Assembly: GCA_045649145.1 (NCBI GenBank)
Contig: JAZRPK010000032.1
Location: 1-26,944 of the forward strand
Reading direction: 5' to 3'
From: HGM11525 sp045649145
Lineage (GTDB): Bacteria; Bacillota; Clostridia; UBA1381
Length of the DNA: 26,944 nt
Shown here in pieces: positions 13,355 through 21,402 of this stretch. The position numbers and the translations under genes are program-made. Under the pieces are notes generated by a model that saw only the letters and a list, made by a program, of their open reading frames with translations, was not told where the DNA came from and searched no databases. Position 1 is the stretch's first letter. Each line of letters opens with the position of its first letter.

Positions 13355-15188
13355 AGCAAACCCCCGTCTTAAATGCTGCTACACCGCAGCCTGCGCATTT
13401 TTCACGGCAGTTGGGTGTTGTTTCGGCTCTTTTGGCTTTCTCGCTTTCTTTAAGGAAAAAGCTCTTATTGATACCAACGCTAATATGGTCCCAAGGGAGA
13501 ACCTCGTCATATTCACGTTTTCTTAAATACCAATCGGGGTCAATACCGCAGTTTTCGAAAGCCTTGATCCATTTATCAAAGGCGAAATGCTCGTCCCAGC
13601 CGTCAAATTTGCAACCAAGCCTGACAGCCTCTATGATAACCTTACAAAGTCTGCGGTCGCCACGTGCGAATACACCCTCTAAATAGCTGGTCTTGTTATC
13701 GTGCCAGTTGTAGCGGATGCGTTTCGATTTTATGGATTTTTTCAATAAATCCTGCTTTTCGACTATTTCATCTCTGGTATTCTGCCTCTCCCACTGGAAA
13801 GCGGTAAATGGCTTGGGAATAAAGCTGGAGGTGCTGACGGTGATGTTGATATTTTTAGCACGTTCCTCCTTTGGTATTGCGAAATATTCGCCCAATACCT
13901 TCTCAGCCAATTCGGCAATTCCTGCTACATCAGCCTCCGTTTCGGTAGGGAGTCCTATCATAAAATAGAGCTTAACATTAGTCCAGCCACCACTAAAGAG
14001 AAGCTTAACTGACTTTAGAATATTATCCTCGTTAATGTTCTTGTTTATAACATCACGAAGCCTTTGCGTGCCTGCCTCGGGCGCAAAGGTAATGCCTGTT
14101 TTTCTTACCTTTTGCACCTTATTCATCAACTCTAATGAGAAGTTGTCAATTCTCAGTGACGGCAAAGAGAGACCTATTTTCTTCTGCTCGGTCATCTCGA
14201 GTAGGTTGTCAGTAAGGCATTTAAGCTCTCTGTAATCGCTTGTGCTGAGCGATGAGAGTGAAATTTCGTCATAACCGCTTGATGAAAGCAAACTCTCGGC
14301 AAGCTTGGTAAGAGTTTCGCTGCTCCGCTCACGTACAGGACGATATACGTACCCCGCCTGACAAAAACGGCAGCCACGGATACAACCTCTGAAAACCTCC
14401 AGCATAACCCTGTCGTGCACAACCTCGCCAAAGGGCACAATTATCTTGTCAGGTGCGGGAGTTTTGTCAAAGTCTGACATAATACGCTTTGTAATAACCG
14501 CCTTAGCAGCAGGATTATTTGGTGTAATGCTTTTTATGGTGTTGTCTTCGTTATAACTAACATCATAAAAGGACGGAACGTACACTCCGTCTATTTGAGC
14601 AACTCTTTCGAGAAATTCACGCTTGCTCTTTTTGCCGCTTTTTTTCCATTCGATATACACATCAGTTGTTTCGTGGATTGATTCTTCGCCTTCGCCTAAC
14701 ATAAAGAAATCGAAGACATCAGCAATCGGCTCTGCATTATATGCACAAGGCCCGCCGCCGCAGATAATAGGATAGCTTTCGTCACGGTCCTTTGAAAGAA
14801 TCGGTATTCCTGCCAAATCGAGCATATTTACTACATTTGAGTAGCAAAGCTCGTACTGGAGGGTTATACCGAGAATATCGAAATGAGTTACTTCATCGCC
14901 CGATTCGAGCGCAAAAAGCCTCTCGCCACGCTCGCGCATTAAGCCTTCCATATCGCTCCAGGGCGCAAATACCCGCTCACACCAGGTATCAGGTCTTTCG
15001 TTTAAGGTGTGATAGAGAATTTTTATTCCCAGATGCGACATTCCTATCTCGTATGTATCGGGGAAAACAAAGCCATAGCGCACATCAACCTCGGCGGCGT
15101 TTTTCATTACAGAATTAACTTCTCCACCTGTGTAGCGTGTGGGTTTTTGTACTTTAGTTAGTATTTTGTCACGTTGTGTAAAAGCCAT
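13347..15188 (-). CDS. TIGR03960-family radical SAM protein
   Basis: 613 residues. The N-terminal part (about 1-190) resembles a B12-binding-type Rossmann region with VRYGFVFPDTYEIGMSHLG and YPIICGGGPCAYNAEPIADVFDFFMLGEGEE. The radical SAM core has the CxxxCxxC cluster C269, C273 and C276 in EVFRGCIRGCRFCQAGYVYRPVRERS, expected to bind a [4Fe-4S] cluster and SAM. The C-terminus is cysteine-rich (CREKCAGCG and a late CYE). The substrate of this family is unknown to me; linkage to ribosome and RNA genes in other species hints at RNA or ribosome modification. AAAGG lies 11 nt before the ATG. No promoter fits in the 25 bp upstream, so expression probably depends on read-through past the hairpin at 15214-15242 or on a promoter inside gerW. 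Confidence 0.9.
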   Translation of the reverse strand: MAFTQRDKILTKVQKPTRYTGGEVNSVMKNAAEVDVRYGFVFPDTYEIGMSHLGIKILYHTLNERPDTWCERVFAPWSDMEGLMRERGERLFALESGDEVTHFDILGITLQYELCYSNVVNMLDLAGIPILSKDRDESYPIICGGGPCAYNAEPIADVFDFFMLGEGEESIHETTDVYIEWKKSGKKSKREFLERVAQIDGVYVPSFYDVSYNEDNTIKSITPNNPAAKAVITKRIMSDFDKTPAPDKIIVPFGEVVHDRVMLEVFRGCIRGCRFCQAGYVYRPVRERSSETLTKLAESLLSSSGYDEISLSSLSTSDYRELKCLTDNLLEMTEQKKIGLSLPSLRIDNFSLELMNKVQKVRKTGITFAPEAGTQRLRDVINKNINEDNILKSVKLLFSGGWTNVKLYFMIGLPTETEADVAGIAELAEKVLGEYFAIPKEERAKNINITVSTSSFIPKPFTAFQWERQNTRDEIVEKQDLLKKSIKSKRIRYNWHDNKTSYLEGVFARGDRRLCKVIIEAVRLGCKFDGWDEHFAFDKWIKAFENCGIDPDWYLRKREYDEVLPWDHISVGINKSFFLKESEKAKRAETTPNCREKCAGCGVAAFKTGVCYE

Positions 15189-15213
15189 TTAAGTTAATAC
15201 CTTTCGTAAAATG

Positions 15214-15242
15214 GGGCGCATACTTTGGGAAAGCATACGCCC
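15214..15242 (-). terminator. Hairpin between gerW and the radical SAM gene
   Basis: Minus-strand RNA can form a 13-bp stem (GGGCGUAUGCUUU with AAAGUAUGCGCCC, loop CCC) that is fully paired only if two G-U wobbles are allowed; the plus-strand RNA would have two C-A mismatches. It is therefore an RNA structure of the minus-strand transcript. Only four U follow, after CA, so termination may be partial. Confidence 0.65.
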
Positions 15243-15251
15243 TTTTGTTCT

Positions 15252-15674
15252 TTATTCTTCTTCCGACTCTTTTTCCTTCTTTTTCTTCTTCAGAGACGAA
15301 ACAGCGCCGTTTACCTTGTCCACCATTTCGGGCATAAGGTCGATAAGCTTATCGACAGGTGAAGAAGTTTCGGTGATGGGCAGGAGTCTTACATTACCAC
15401 CGCCAACGACCAAAAAGGCAACCGGCTTAACATTTGCACCGCCGCCTGCGCCGCCGCCGAAGAGCGGTTGCTGTGCCCCGTCAATTACATTATTCTTCTT
15501 ACCTGAAACCTCGCTTCCGCCTGCTGCAAAACCGAACGACACCGTCGAAATCGGTATAATAACTGTGTTGTCGGGTGTTGTAACGGCATTTCCTACGATA
15601 GTATTTACATCTACCATCGCCTTAATATTACTCATTGCCGTGTCCATTAGTCCCTCGATAGGATGTTCTGCCAT
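15252..15674 (-). CDS. gerW: GerW (YtfJ) family sporulation protein
   Basis: 140 residues. The N-terminal MAEHPIEGLMDTAMSNIKAMVDVNTIVG and the glycine-rich middle (VSFGFAAGGSE and FGGGAGGGANVKPVAFLVV) are characteristic of YtfJ/GerW. In B. subtilis GerW is a forespore protein needed for normal germination. The C-terminus is a highly charged Lys/Glu tail. I start at the ATG at 15674, where the family begins; a GTG three codons upstream is also possible, and AAAGGA-type sequence lies before both. The ATG is only 1 nt after the DUF2953 stop codon (TAAAATG), so the two are translationally linked. The gene supports a spore-forming host. Confidence 0.9.
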   Translation of the reverse strand: MAEHPIEGLMDTAMSNIKAMVDVNTIVGNAVTTPDNTVIIPISTVSFGFAAGGSEVSGKKNNVIDGAQQPLFGGGAGGGANVKPVAFLVVGGGNVRLLPITETSSPVDKLIDLMPEMVDKVNGAVSSLKKKKKEKESEEE

Positions 15675-15675
15675 T

Positions 15676-16284
15676 TTAATCACGTTCCTTTCCTTTTTTT
15701 ATCTTTAATAACAGCTTGAAAAGCTTTACTGCAATAACAATAATATGCACATTTCTAAGCCGTGCTATGCACTCGCCGCTTGTATCAAAAGCAGATGCGG
15801 TAAAGTCGGGAGTTATTATAATGTCGGACTTTTTTAACCTTTTACTGTTTGAAACCGCACCTACCAGCCCGTATACAAGACCGCTTATAACACCGTAGAG
15901 AATACCTGTACTTGCGGCATCGCCTGTGCCGTATAAGAGGTGAAAACTCAAATTCTCAATACAAAATGAATTTTTTGCGGTGTAGCTTAATATATATTTG
16001 GCATCGTCTGCAATCAGCCCATAAAGGTCAATCCCTGATTGTATTCTGCCCTTAAGAGGTTTCTTTTCTTTGGGCTTTTCGGACTTTTTTTTGCTCTTTT
16101 TTTTCTTTGGCTTTTTCTCCGACGGGTGAAGCTTAAATTTGATAAATCCGATTTTGACTGCAATTTCAAGACCGGAGCCGGTCGGATTTTTATAAAAACT
16201 GACTATGGTACGTACGGGTATTAGTAATGTTGCAAGGATGGCAAGGAGTATAACTGCTGCCAAAACAAACAGGGCAATACGCAC
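15676..16284 (-). CDS. DUF2953 domain membrane-associated protein
   Basis: 202 residues, GTG start with GGAGGT 8 nt upstream. An N-terminal membrane helix (about residues 3-23, rich in Leu, Ile and Ala) is followed by a short domain, a strongly basic lysine cluster (about 58-80) and a C-terminal half with GDAASTGILYGVISGLVYGLVG and IIITPDFTASAFDTSGECIARLR. These segments fit DUF2953, which in Firmicutes usually stands directly before ytfJ/gerW, as it does here. The function is unknown; a role at the spore membrane is only suggested by that linkage. It begins 18 bp after scpB in the same orientation. Confidence 0.85.
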   Translation of the reverse strand: MRIALFVLAAVILLAILATLLIPVRTIVSFYKNPTGSGLEIAVKIGFIKFKLHPSEKKPKKKKSKKKSEKPKEKKPLKGRIQSGIDLYGLIADDAKYILSYTAKNSFCIENLSFHLLYGTGDAASTGILYGVISGLVYGLVGAVSNSKRLKKSDIIITPDFTASAFDTSGECIARLRNVHIIVIAVKLFKLLLKIKKGKERD

Positions 16285-16302
16285 CCGAACACACCTCCGT
16301 TT

Positions 16303-16866
16303 TTATATTTCTTCGATATTCTCAATCTCGAGCTGCTCATACTCGGTACTTATCTTGGAAAAGTCGATTGCAGGCAATTCCTGCGGTGTCTTAAGCCCGA
16401 AGCAGCGCAGGAAATTCTGCGTTGTACGAAAGAGTATCGGTCTTCCGGGAGCATCTAATCTGCCGCACTCCTCAACCAGTCCACGCTCTACCAGACGATT
16501 GACTGCACCATCGGAATTTACTCCTCTTATAAACTCGACCTGACCTTTGGTAACAGGCTGCTTGTATGCAATTATCGCAAGAGCCTCCATTGCAGCATTT
16601 GATAGTGCCTGACGTCGCTGTTCGCCTAAAATATCCTGTATGTATGCGTAATATTCGGGGCGTGAGCATAGCTGATACCCCTCGTCAATTTCGATTATTT
16701 TAAGACCTCTTAAGGTGCTGTCGTAGCTCTCCTGAAGACTTTTTGCCGCTTGGGTAATCTCATCGACGCTTACATCAAGCACAGCGGCAAGCTTAGAGCT
16801 TTTAACAGGCTCGCCTGCGGCAAAGAGTATTCCCTCAATGGCACATTCTATATTTACATTTTCCAC
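16303..16866 (-). CDS. scpB: Segregation and condensation protein B
   Basis: ScpB dimerises through winged-helix domains and binds ScpA, forming the kleisin part of the SMC-ScpAB condensin that resolves newly replicated origins. Diagnostic segments are ECAIEGILFAAGEPVKSSKLAAVLDV, GYQLCSRPEYYAYIQDIL, MEALAIIAYKQPVTKGQVEFIRGVNSDGAVNRL and GRPILFRTTQNFLRCFGL. The start is uncertain. I chose the GTG at 16866 (187 residues, MENVNIECAIEG), which fits the family N-terminus but sits 14 nt after AAGGGAG. A TTG at 16890 would add 8 residues but would contain that purine run. It follows scpA by 33 bp. Confidence 0.94.
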   Translation of the reverse strand: MENVNIECAIEGILFAAGEPVKSSKLAAVLDVSVDEITQAAKSLQESYDSTLRGLKIIEIDEGYQLCSRPEYYAYIQDILGEQRRQALSNAAMEALAIIAYKQPVTKGQVEFIRGVNSDGAVNRLVERGLVEECGRLDAPGRPILFRTTQNFLRCFGLKTPQELPAIDFSKISTEYEQLEIENIEEI

Positions 16867-16899
16867 GATTACTCTGTTTTCTCCCTTCAAAAGCGGAAT

Positions 16900-17619
16900 T
16901 TAGCATTGTGTAAGTACAAAATCTTTTCTGTCATCATCATATTCGGCTTTTATTTTATTAAGCTTAATCATCTCGAGTATAGCAAGGAATGTAGCTATCA
17001 TCTCGGGTTTGGAATCGTCGGGCTTGAAAACCGACTTAAAATTAAGCCTTGGTGTTTTTGCGAGGTGGTTGCATATCTTCTCGACCATATCCTCAACCGA
17101 AACCTTTTCTCGTCCCACTATTCCCGAAAATGCACGTTTTTCGGGTTTTTTCTTCCGTTCGCGGCGGGCAAGGATTGATGAAAATGCCTCTAACAGCTCG
17201 TCCACCTCGTGATGTCTGTCATATTCGGGCAGGGGGAATTCAATCTTTTCCTCCGGCTTAAAAAACATATATCTTGTTGAAAACTCGTTTTTACGAAGAC
17301 TTGCCGATGCTTCCTTAAAGAGCTTGTACTCCTCTAATCGGCGTGCCAGCTCTTCGCGCGGGTCTTCCTCATCTTCGTCCGTCTCGGGTTTGGGCAGGAG
17401 CATTTTCGATTTAATGTACAAAAGCTGTGCCGCCAATACCAGAAACTCGCTCGTGTCCTCGAGTGCGGAATCTTCTATGCCCTCTATCGCCTCTAAGTAC
17501 TGCTCGGTTATATCAACAATCGGAATATCCCATATGCTGACCTTGTTTTTGTTAATAAGGTGCAGCAGGAGGTCAAGAGGCCCGTTAAAGCTTTCAAGCT
17601 TATACTGCATTTTTTCCAT
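16900..17619 (-). CDS. scpA: Segregation and condensation protein A
   Basis: 239 residues. ScpA is the kleisin that bridges SMC heads and binds ScpB. The N-terminal helical domain has YKLESFNGPLDLLLHLINKNKVSIWDIPIVDITEQYLE, followed by EFLVLAAQLLYIKSKMLLP, a very acidic stretch (TDEDEEDPREE) and a C-terminal winged-helix region ending in MIATFLAILEMIKLNKIK. TAGGAA about 10 nt upstream supports the ATG at 17619; another ATG three codons in is possible. It begins 20 bp after the protease gene, in the order S2P-scpA-scpB known from many Firmicutes. Confidence 0.96.
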   Translation of the reverse strand: MEKMQYKLESFNGPLDLLLHLINKNKVSIWDIPIVDITEQYLEAIEGIEDSALEDTSEFLVLAAQLLYIKSKMLLPKPETDEDEEDPREELARRLEEYKLFKEASASLRKNEFSTRYMFFKPEEKIEFPLPEYDRHHEVDELLEAFSSILARRERKKKPEKRAFSGIVGREKVSVEDMVEKICNHLAKTPRLNFKSVFKPDDSKPEMIATFLAILEMIKLNKIKAEYDDDRKDFVLTQC

Positions 17620-17639
17620 AATCTGTAATTCCTATACCT

Positions 17640-18290
17640 TTATATAAAAATACTCAAAATGCCCCAGACAGCACCGGAAATCAAATTCATAAAAAAGCCT
17701 ACGCCGGTGCCGATTATGCGGTTGAATGCTCCCGAAAGGGATAAAAACATAATCGCCAGAATAACATACTGTTCATACCTTAGAATGTTGTAATAAATCC
17801 GATGGGGTATAATTAAGCCTGCTACCTTAAAACCGTCGAGCGGCGGTAGGGGAATTAAATTAAAGACCATAAAGCACAGATTTCTGAAGGTAAATACGAA
17901 GGTGATATCGTCAATAACAGAAATCACGGCTTGCGGTGCATTTGCCAAAACGCATACCCAAAGTATAATATATCCGACCAGCATTCCCAAAAATGCGAGA
18001 ATAAAGTTTGCCAAGGGGCCTGCAGCGGCAACCATTGCCATTCCTTTGGTTCTGTTTTTGTAGTAGTTTGGGTTTATCTGTACGGGCTTTGCCCAGCCAA
18101 AACCGGTTATAATCATAAGAATTGTACCGATAAGGTCTAAGTGTGCCATAGGATTAAGTGTGAGTCTGCCCTGATAGCGTGGGGTCGGGTCGCCAAGCTT
18201 GGTCGAAACCCAGCCGTGTGCCAGCTCGTGTACGGTTAGGGCAAGGAGCGTTGTCGGCACGCCAATTAATATATTCTGCAAACTGAACAT
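17640..18290 (-). CDS. Site-2-protease-type M50 membrane metalloprotease
   Basis: 216 residues, almost all membrane-embedded with five to six predicted helices. The zinc-binding HELAH (residues 21-25) lies in the first helix. The second metal ligand is the Asp of NLIPLPPLDG, about residue 150. RYQGRLTLNPMAHLDLIGT and VAAAGPLANFILAF are further signatures of the short YwhC-like group. Such enzymes cut substrates within the membrane; the substrate here is unknown. Linkage to scpAB is common in Firmicutes and does not prove a shared function. The ATG has only a distant AAGGA upstream. It is the first gene of the minus-strand operon, behind a near-perfect promoter. Confidence 0.9.
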   Translation of the reverse strand: MFSLQNILIGVPTTLLALTVHELAHGWVSTKLGDPTPRYQGRLTLNPMAHLDLIGTILMIITGFGWAKPVQINPNYYKNRTKGMAMVAAAGPLANFILAFLGMLVGYIILWVCVLANAPQAVISVIDDITFVFTFRNLCFMVFNLIPLPPLDGFKVAGLIIPHRIYYNILRYEQYVILAIMFLSLSGAFNRIIGTGVGFFMNLISGAVWGILSIFI

Positions 18291-18330
18291 TACGTTATAT
18301 CATTCCTTACTGCATTTTATCTTACATTAT

Positions 18331-18359
18331 ATTATACATTTTTTTTTAGCTGTTGTAAA
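18331..18359 (-). promoter_or_regulatory. Promoter of the S2P-scpAB-DUF2953-gerW operon
   Basis: On the minus strand, TTTACA (18359-18354) and TATAAT (18336-18331) are spaced 17 bp. It is divergent from the plus-strand promoter at 18387-18415, only 27 bp away. Confidence 0.88.
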
Positions 18360-18386
18360 GCGTAAAACAAATATTTCTTTTTTCTA

Positions 18387-18415
18387 TTGAAAAAGATTTA
18401 ATGGTGTGATATAAT
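18387..18415 (+). promoter_or_regulatory. Promoter of the tandem membrane-protein genes
   Basis: TTGAAA (18387-18392) and TATAAT (18410-18415) are separated by 17 bp. The 5' leader to the start codon is about 55 nt. Confidence 0.88.
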
Positions 18416-18476
18416 TTATAGAATGAATATGGTTAGTGTCGAAGAAAAATAAATAAAAAAATTATGGAGGCGGCTT

Positions 18477-19202
18477 ATGTTAAATTCGGTTAATCAACGA
18501 AAAGCATATGTATCCCTGATGGTGCTAAGCGCGGTGCTCGGAATAATTTACATATTGGTGTCACATATGGATTTTTTGATGAATGCTGTTGAATACAGGG
18601 CAATAACCCTTACCAACTTCTGCTATGGAATATTCAGACTGGAATGTCTAGTATTGCCTTTGGTATTTGTTTCGCGACGGAATGCCTTTTTCCCGAAGAT
18701 ATTAACAGAAAAATTCCTTTTGGGACTTTTTGGCGTTTGTTGTCTTTCGGGCGTTATGTGGATTTTCTCCTACCTCAACTATAATGATTTCAGAGACTTA
18801 TATAATGATGAGGGAATGTATATTTATCAGGGTATTACAACTAATTATATTGCCGCAAACCGACTTATGTGGGGTACGACAAATTTTGCAGGTGTTGTAT
18901 TTTCTCTTGTTTTAAGTATTATGTACTTTGCGACCTCACTATTGATGCACAGACACAGAGGAATTGTTGCCGCTTGCTTTGCGGTAATTACACTCTACAG
19001 AATTCTTACACCTATAATTTATATGACTGTTTTACAGGATTTTGAGGTGTTTTCTGAGTGGATAGGCAACAACATCTTTTCGCTGCTGTCGGGAGCGTTT
19101 ATGACATTGGGAATATGGCTTGTCTCAAATGACGATGCCTTATGGTTAGAGTGTATCTGGGGTGAAGAAGCTCCTGATGATGAGGAAGATGGCGAATATT
19201 GA
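18477..19202 (+). CDS. Uncharacterised polytopic membrane protein (first of a tandem pair)
   Basis: 241 residues; I do not recognise the family. About six membrane helices are visible (roughly residues 12-30, 42-62, 78-98, 128-152, 160-180 and 190-212). Between helices 3 and 4 lies an aromatic, acidic loop (YLNYNDFRDLYNDEGMYIYQ). RLMWGTTNFAGVVFSLVLSIMYF begins helix 4. The short C-terminus is very acidic (ALWLECIWG, then a run of Asp and Glu). GGAGG lies 6 nt before the ATG. The next gene overlaps or abuts it and has the same topology and similar landmarks, so the two probably arose by duplication. A partner function, for example a two-subunit membrane complex, is inference. Confidence 0.8.
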   Translation: MLNSVNQRKAYVSLMVLSAVLGIIYILVSHMDFLMNAVEYRAITLTNFCYGIFRLECLVLPLVFVSRRNAFFPKILTEKFLLGLFGVCCLSGVMWIFSYLNYNDFRDLYNDEGMYIYQGITTNYIAANRLMWGTTNFAGVVFSLVLSIMYFATSLLMHRHRGIVAACFAVITLYRILTPIIYMTVLQDFEVFSEWIGNNIFSLLSGAFMTLGIWLVSNDDALWLECIWGEEAPDDEEDGEY

Positions 19203-19219
19203 TAAGAGGGGGATTTGTT

Positions 19220-19927
19220 TTGGAACATCATCATAGAACTCGTTCACCTGAAAAGGAAGCAAGAGATCGTGCTTTGAAAAGGTGGGCAAGAATACTTCTT
19301 ATAGTATCAATTGTTGCATTGATACCTTATCTTGCCTCTCAACTGTTGCCTTTTATGCGTTCTATAGAAGCACACAGAAAGATTAATCTGTCCTCGGCGT
19401 GTTATACAGTTTTAAGAGTGATGCTGGTAGCGATGCCGATTGCTGTTGCCCTGCCGTCAAAGCTGTATAGAGAATATGTGGAAAAGGTCAAGCTTTTGAG
19501 TAAGATACTGACAGTTATATCATTTTTATTCTTCGCCGGAATGGTCGCTGACATAATGACATACAACGTACTTGGCGGATATGAAGATATAGGCGACGAC
19601 CCTATTATGATAAAGATGCTTTGGGGCGGTATTGGACTTGAAGGAATAGTCTTCTGTTTTATTCAGGGCGTGTTTTATCTGCTTCTTTCCAAGAATATAA
19701 AAGGACATAAAAAGGATGTTGTGCTTTTGCTTGCAGGTGCATATACAGCATATATCCTGCTGCCGTTTGCGCATATGTTGATAAAAGGAACGGAATTCTT
19801 TACAGAGCAGTGGTATGTCTGGTTTTTCAAGAACGTATACTTGTGGATTTCCAATGCATTCCTTTTGGCAGGACTCGTTGTTGCTACCCGCTCAAGACGT
19901 GTGTGGAGCGAGCTTATTTGGAAATAG
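19220..19927 (+). CDS. Uncharacterised polytopic membrane protein (second of a tandem pair)
   Basis: 235 residues from a TTG at 19220, chosen because GAGGGGG (19206-19212) is 7 nt upstream; an in-frame TTG at 19199 would overlap the previous gene but has no such site. After a charged N-terminus (EHHHRTRSPEKEARDRALKRW) come about six hydrophobic helices. The middle loop (YNVLGGYEDIGDDPIMI) is again acidic, helix 4 starts KMLWGGIGLEGIVFCFI, and the protein ends RRVWSELIWK. These echo RLMWGTTNFAGVVF and ALWLECIWG of the upstream protein, in the same order. No enzyme motif, metal site or transporter signature is seen. The unit ends at the hairpin at 19934-19960. Confidence 0.8.
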   Translation: MEHHHRTRSPEKEARDRALKRWARILLIVSIVALIPYLASQLLPFMRSIEAHRKINLSSACYTVLRVMLVAMPIAVALPSKLYREYVEKVKLLSKILTVISFLFFAGMVADIMTYNVLGGYEDIGDDPIMIKMLWGGIGLEGIVFCFIQGVFYLLLSKNIKGHKKDVVLLLAGAYTAYILLPFAHMLIKGTEFFTEQWYVWFFKNVYLWISNAFLLAGLVVATRSRRVWSELIWK

Positions 19928-19933
19928 TATATT

Positions 19934-19960
19934 AAATCCCGTCAGAGGATGACGGGATTT
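19934..19960 (+). terminator. Terminator-like hairpin after the membrane-protein pair
   Basis: AAATCCCGTCA (19934-19944) pairs perfectly with TGACGGGATTT (19950-19960) around GAGGA. The tail (ATCTTTG) is not a strong U tract, and only 23 bp separate it from the next gene, for which I see no promoter; some read-through is likely. Confidence 0.75.
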
Positions 19961-19983
19961 ATCTTTGAATAGGGGTGTAAATA

Positions 19984-20448
19984 ATGGCAATTGAAAAGGT
20001 AAGGGCATATTTTACCGAAAAGGGTATAGAAGACAGAATTCAGGAATTTGAAAGCTCAAGTGCAACTGTTGAATTGGCAGCTGCGGCATTGGGGTGCGAA
20101 GCGTGCCGTATAGCAAAGACATTATCCTTTCACGTAGGGGAGTCGGTTGTGTTGATAGTTGCAGCAGGAGATGCAAGAATTGACAACCCGAAATACAAGG
20201 CGCAGTTTTGCACAAAGGCAAAGATGCTGGCATTTGACGAGGCGGAGGCGTTGATCGGTCACGCTGTGGGAGGGGTTTGTCCTTTTGCAGTAAATGATGG
20301 CGTAGAGGTATATCTTGACGAATCTCTTAAACGTTTTGAAACCGTTTTCCCTGCCTGCGGAAGCTCAAACAGCGCAATAGAACTTACCATTGCAGAGCTT
20401 GAAGAGTATTCAAATATGATTTCGTGGGTAGATGTCTGCAAGATATGA
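19984..20448 (+). CDS. YbaK/EbsC family aminoacyl-tRNA deacylase-like protein
   Basis: 154 residues. The family is the INS/ProX superfamily of free-standing editing domains that hydrolyse mischarged tRNAs (for example Cys-tRNA-Pro or Ala-tRNA-Pro). Visible signatures are CRIAKTLSFHVGESVVLIVAAGDARID with the conserved Lys, the GGVCPFAV loop, and a C-terminal PACGSSNSAIELTIAELE. It is the short form that stands apart from ProRS. Which mischarged tRNA it edits cannot be told from sequence. AGGGGTG precedes the ATG. Expression probably depends on read-through from the upstream membrane genes. Confidence 0.88.
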   Translation: MAIEKVRAYFTEKGIEDRIQEFESSSATVELAAAALGCEACRIAKTLSFHVGESVVLIVAAGDARIDNPKYKAQFCTKAKMLAFDEAEALIGHAVGGVCPFAVNDGVEVYLDESLKRFETVFPACGSSNSAIELTIAELEEYSNMISWVDVCKI

Positions 20449-20471
20449 TTGCGAAAATATGAGCCTGTTAC

Positions 20472-20500
20472 TTGAATTTTGATACAAAGTGTGGTAAAAT
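20472..20500 (+). promoter_or_regulatory. Promoter of nfnAB
   Basis: TTGAAT (20472-20477) and TAAAAT (20495-20500) are separated by 17 bp, about 30 bp before the nfnA start codon. Confidence 0.6.
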
Positions 20501-20531
20501 ATTTTGAAAACCGCTGGTGGGAGTGATTGAA

Positions 20532-21395
20532 TTGGCATATAAAATTCTTGCGAAAAAGGATCTTAATCCGCAAATTTTTTTGATGGAGATAGAAGCACCG
20601 CTTGTTGCGAAAAAGGCAGAGCCGGGGCAGTTTATTATACTTAGAATTGACGAATATGGTGAGAGAGTGCCTTTTACCGTATCTGACTTTGACAGAGAAA
20701 AGGGCAGTGTTACTATAATCGTGCAGATTGTCGGAAAGACTACCAAAGATTTGGCAAAGCTTGAAGCGGGAGATGAGCTTTTGGACTTTGCAGGACCTTT
20801 GGGAATGCCGACCGAGCTTGACGGACTTAAAAAGGTGGCAGTCATTGGCGGCGGTCTGGGCACGGCTATTGCCTATCCGCAGGCTAAAAAGCTGCACGCT
20901 ATGGGTGCCGAGGTGCACGTCATTACAGGATTTCGTGACAAAAGCCTTATTATATTAGAAGATGAGCTTAAGAAGGTTTCAGATAAGCTTATTATTACAA
21001 CCGATGACGGCTCTAACGGAACAAAGGGTTTTGTAACCGACCGACTCTCTGAGCTTGTCGGCTCGGGTGAGAAGTATGATGCTGTTATTGCAATAGGCCC
21101 GCTCGTTATGATGCGTGCGGTTTGCAACCTGACAAAAGAGTTTGGTATAAAAACGATAGTAAGCATGAACCCCGTTATGATAGACGGAACGGGTATGTGC
21201 GGCGGCTGCCGTGTTATTGTCGGCGGTGAAACAAAGTTTGCGTGTGTTGACGGTCCTGACTTTGACGGACACCTTATCGACTGGGATTTGGCACTTAACC
21301 GCCAGCAAATGTTTAAGTCGTACGAAAAGCGTGCGTGCGACGAGGGGCATTGCCGTATAGGCAGAATTTCAAAACCGGAGCAGGATGGAGTGTGA
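20532..21395 (+). CDS. nfnA: NfnA, ferredoxin-NADP reductase-type FAD/NAD-binding subunit
   Basis: 287 residues from a TTG at 20532, supported by GGGAG 8 nt upstream and by the N-terminus MAYKILAKKDLNPQIFLMEIEAP, typical of the family. An FAD-binding barrel (PGQFIILRIDEYGERVPFTVSD) is followed by an NAD-binding Rossmann part (VAVIGGGLGTAIAYPQAK) and a C-terminal [2Fe-2S] site formed by cysteines around GMCGGCRVIVGGETKFACVDGPDFDGH. With NfnB it forms the electron-bifurcating complex that couples NADH and reduced ferredoxin to NADP+ reduction in anaerobes. Related proteins serve as PyrK-like or sulfide dehydrogenase subunits. The immediately following nfnB decides for NfnA. Confidence 0.92.
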   Translation: MAYKILAKKDLNPQIFLMEIEAPLVAKKAEPGQFIILRIDEYGERVPFTVSDFDREKGSVTIIVQIVGKTTKDLAKLEAGDELLDFAGPLGMPTELDGLKKVAVIGGGLGTAIAYPQAKKLHAMGAEVHVITGFRDKSLIILEDELKKVSDKLIITTDDGSNGTKGFVTDRLSELVGSGEKYDAVIAIGPLVMMRAVCNLTKEFGIKTIVSMNPVMIDGTGMCGGCRVIVGGETKFACVDGPDFDGHLIDWDLALNRQQMFKSYEKRACDEGHCRIGRISKPEQDGV

Positions 21396-21402
21396 TTATA
21401 CA

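Noticed and set aside
14792..15118. 108-residue plus-strand ORF over the radical SAM gene
   Set aside because: Overlaps the conserved N-terminal domain of the radical SAM gene in antisense and has no SD.
20259..20918. 219-residue antisense ORF across the ybaK and nfnA genes
   Set aside because: It spans two well-supported genes and the nfnAB promoter on the other strand, with no family features.
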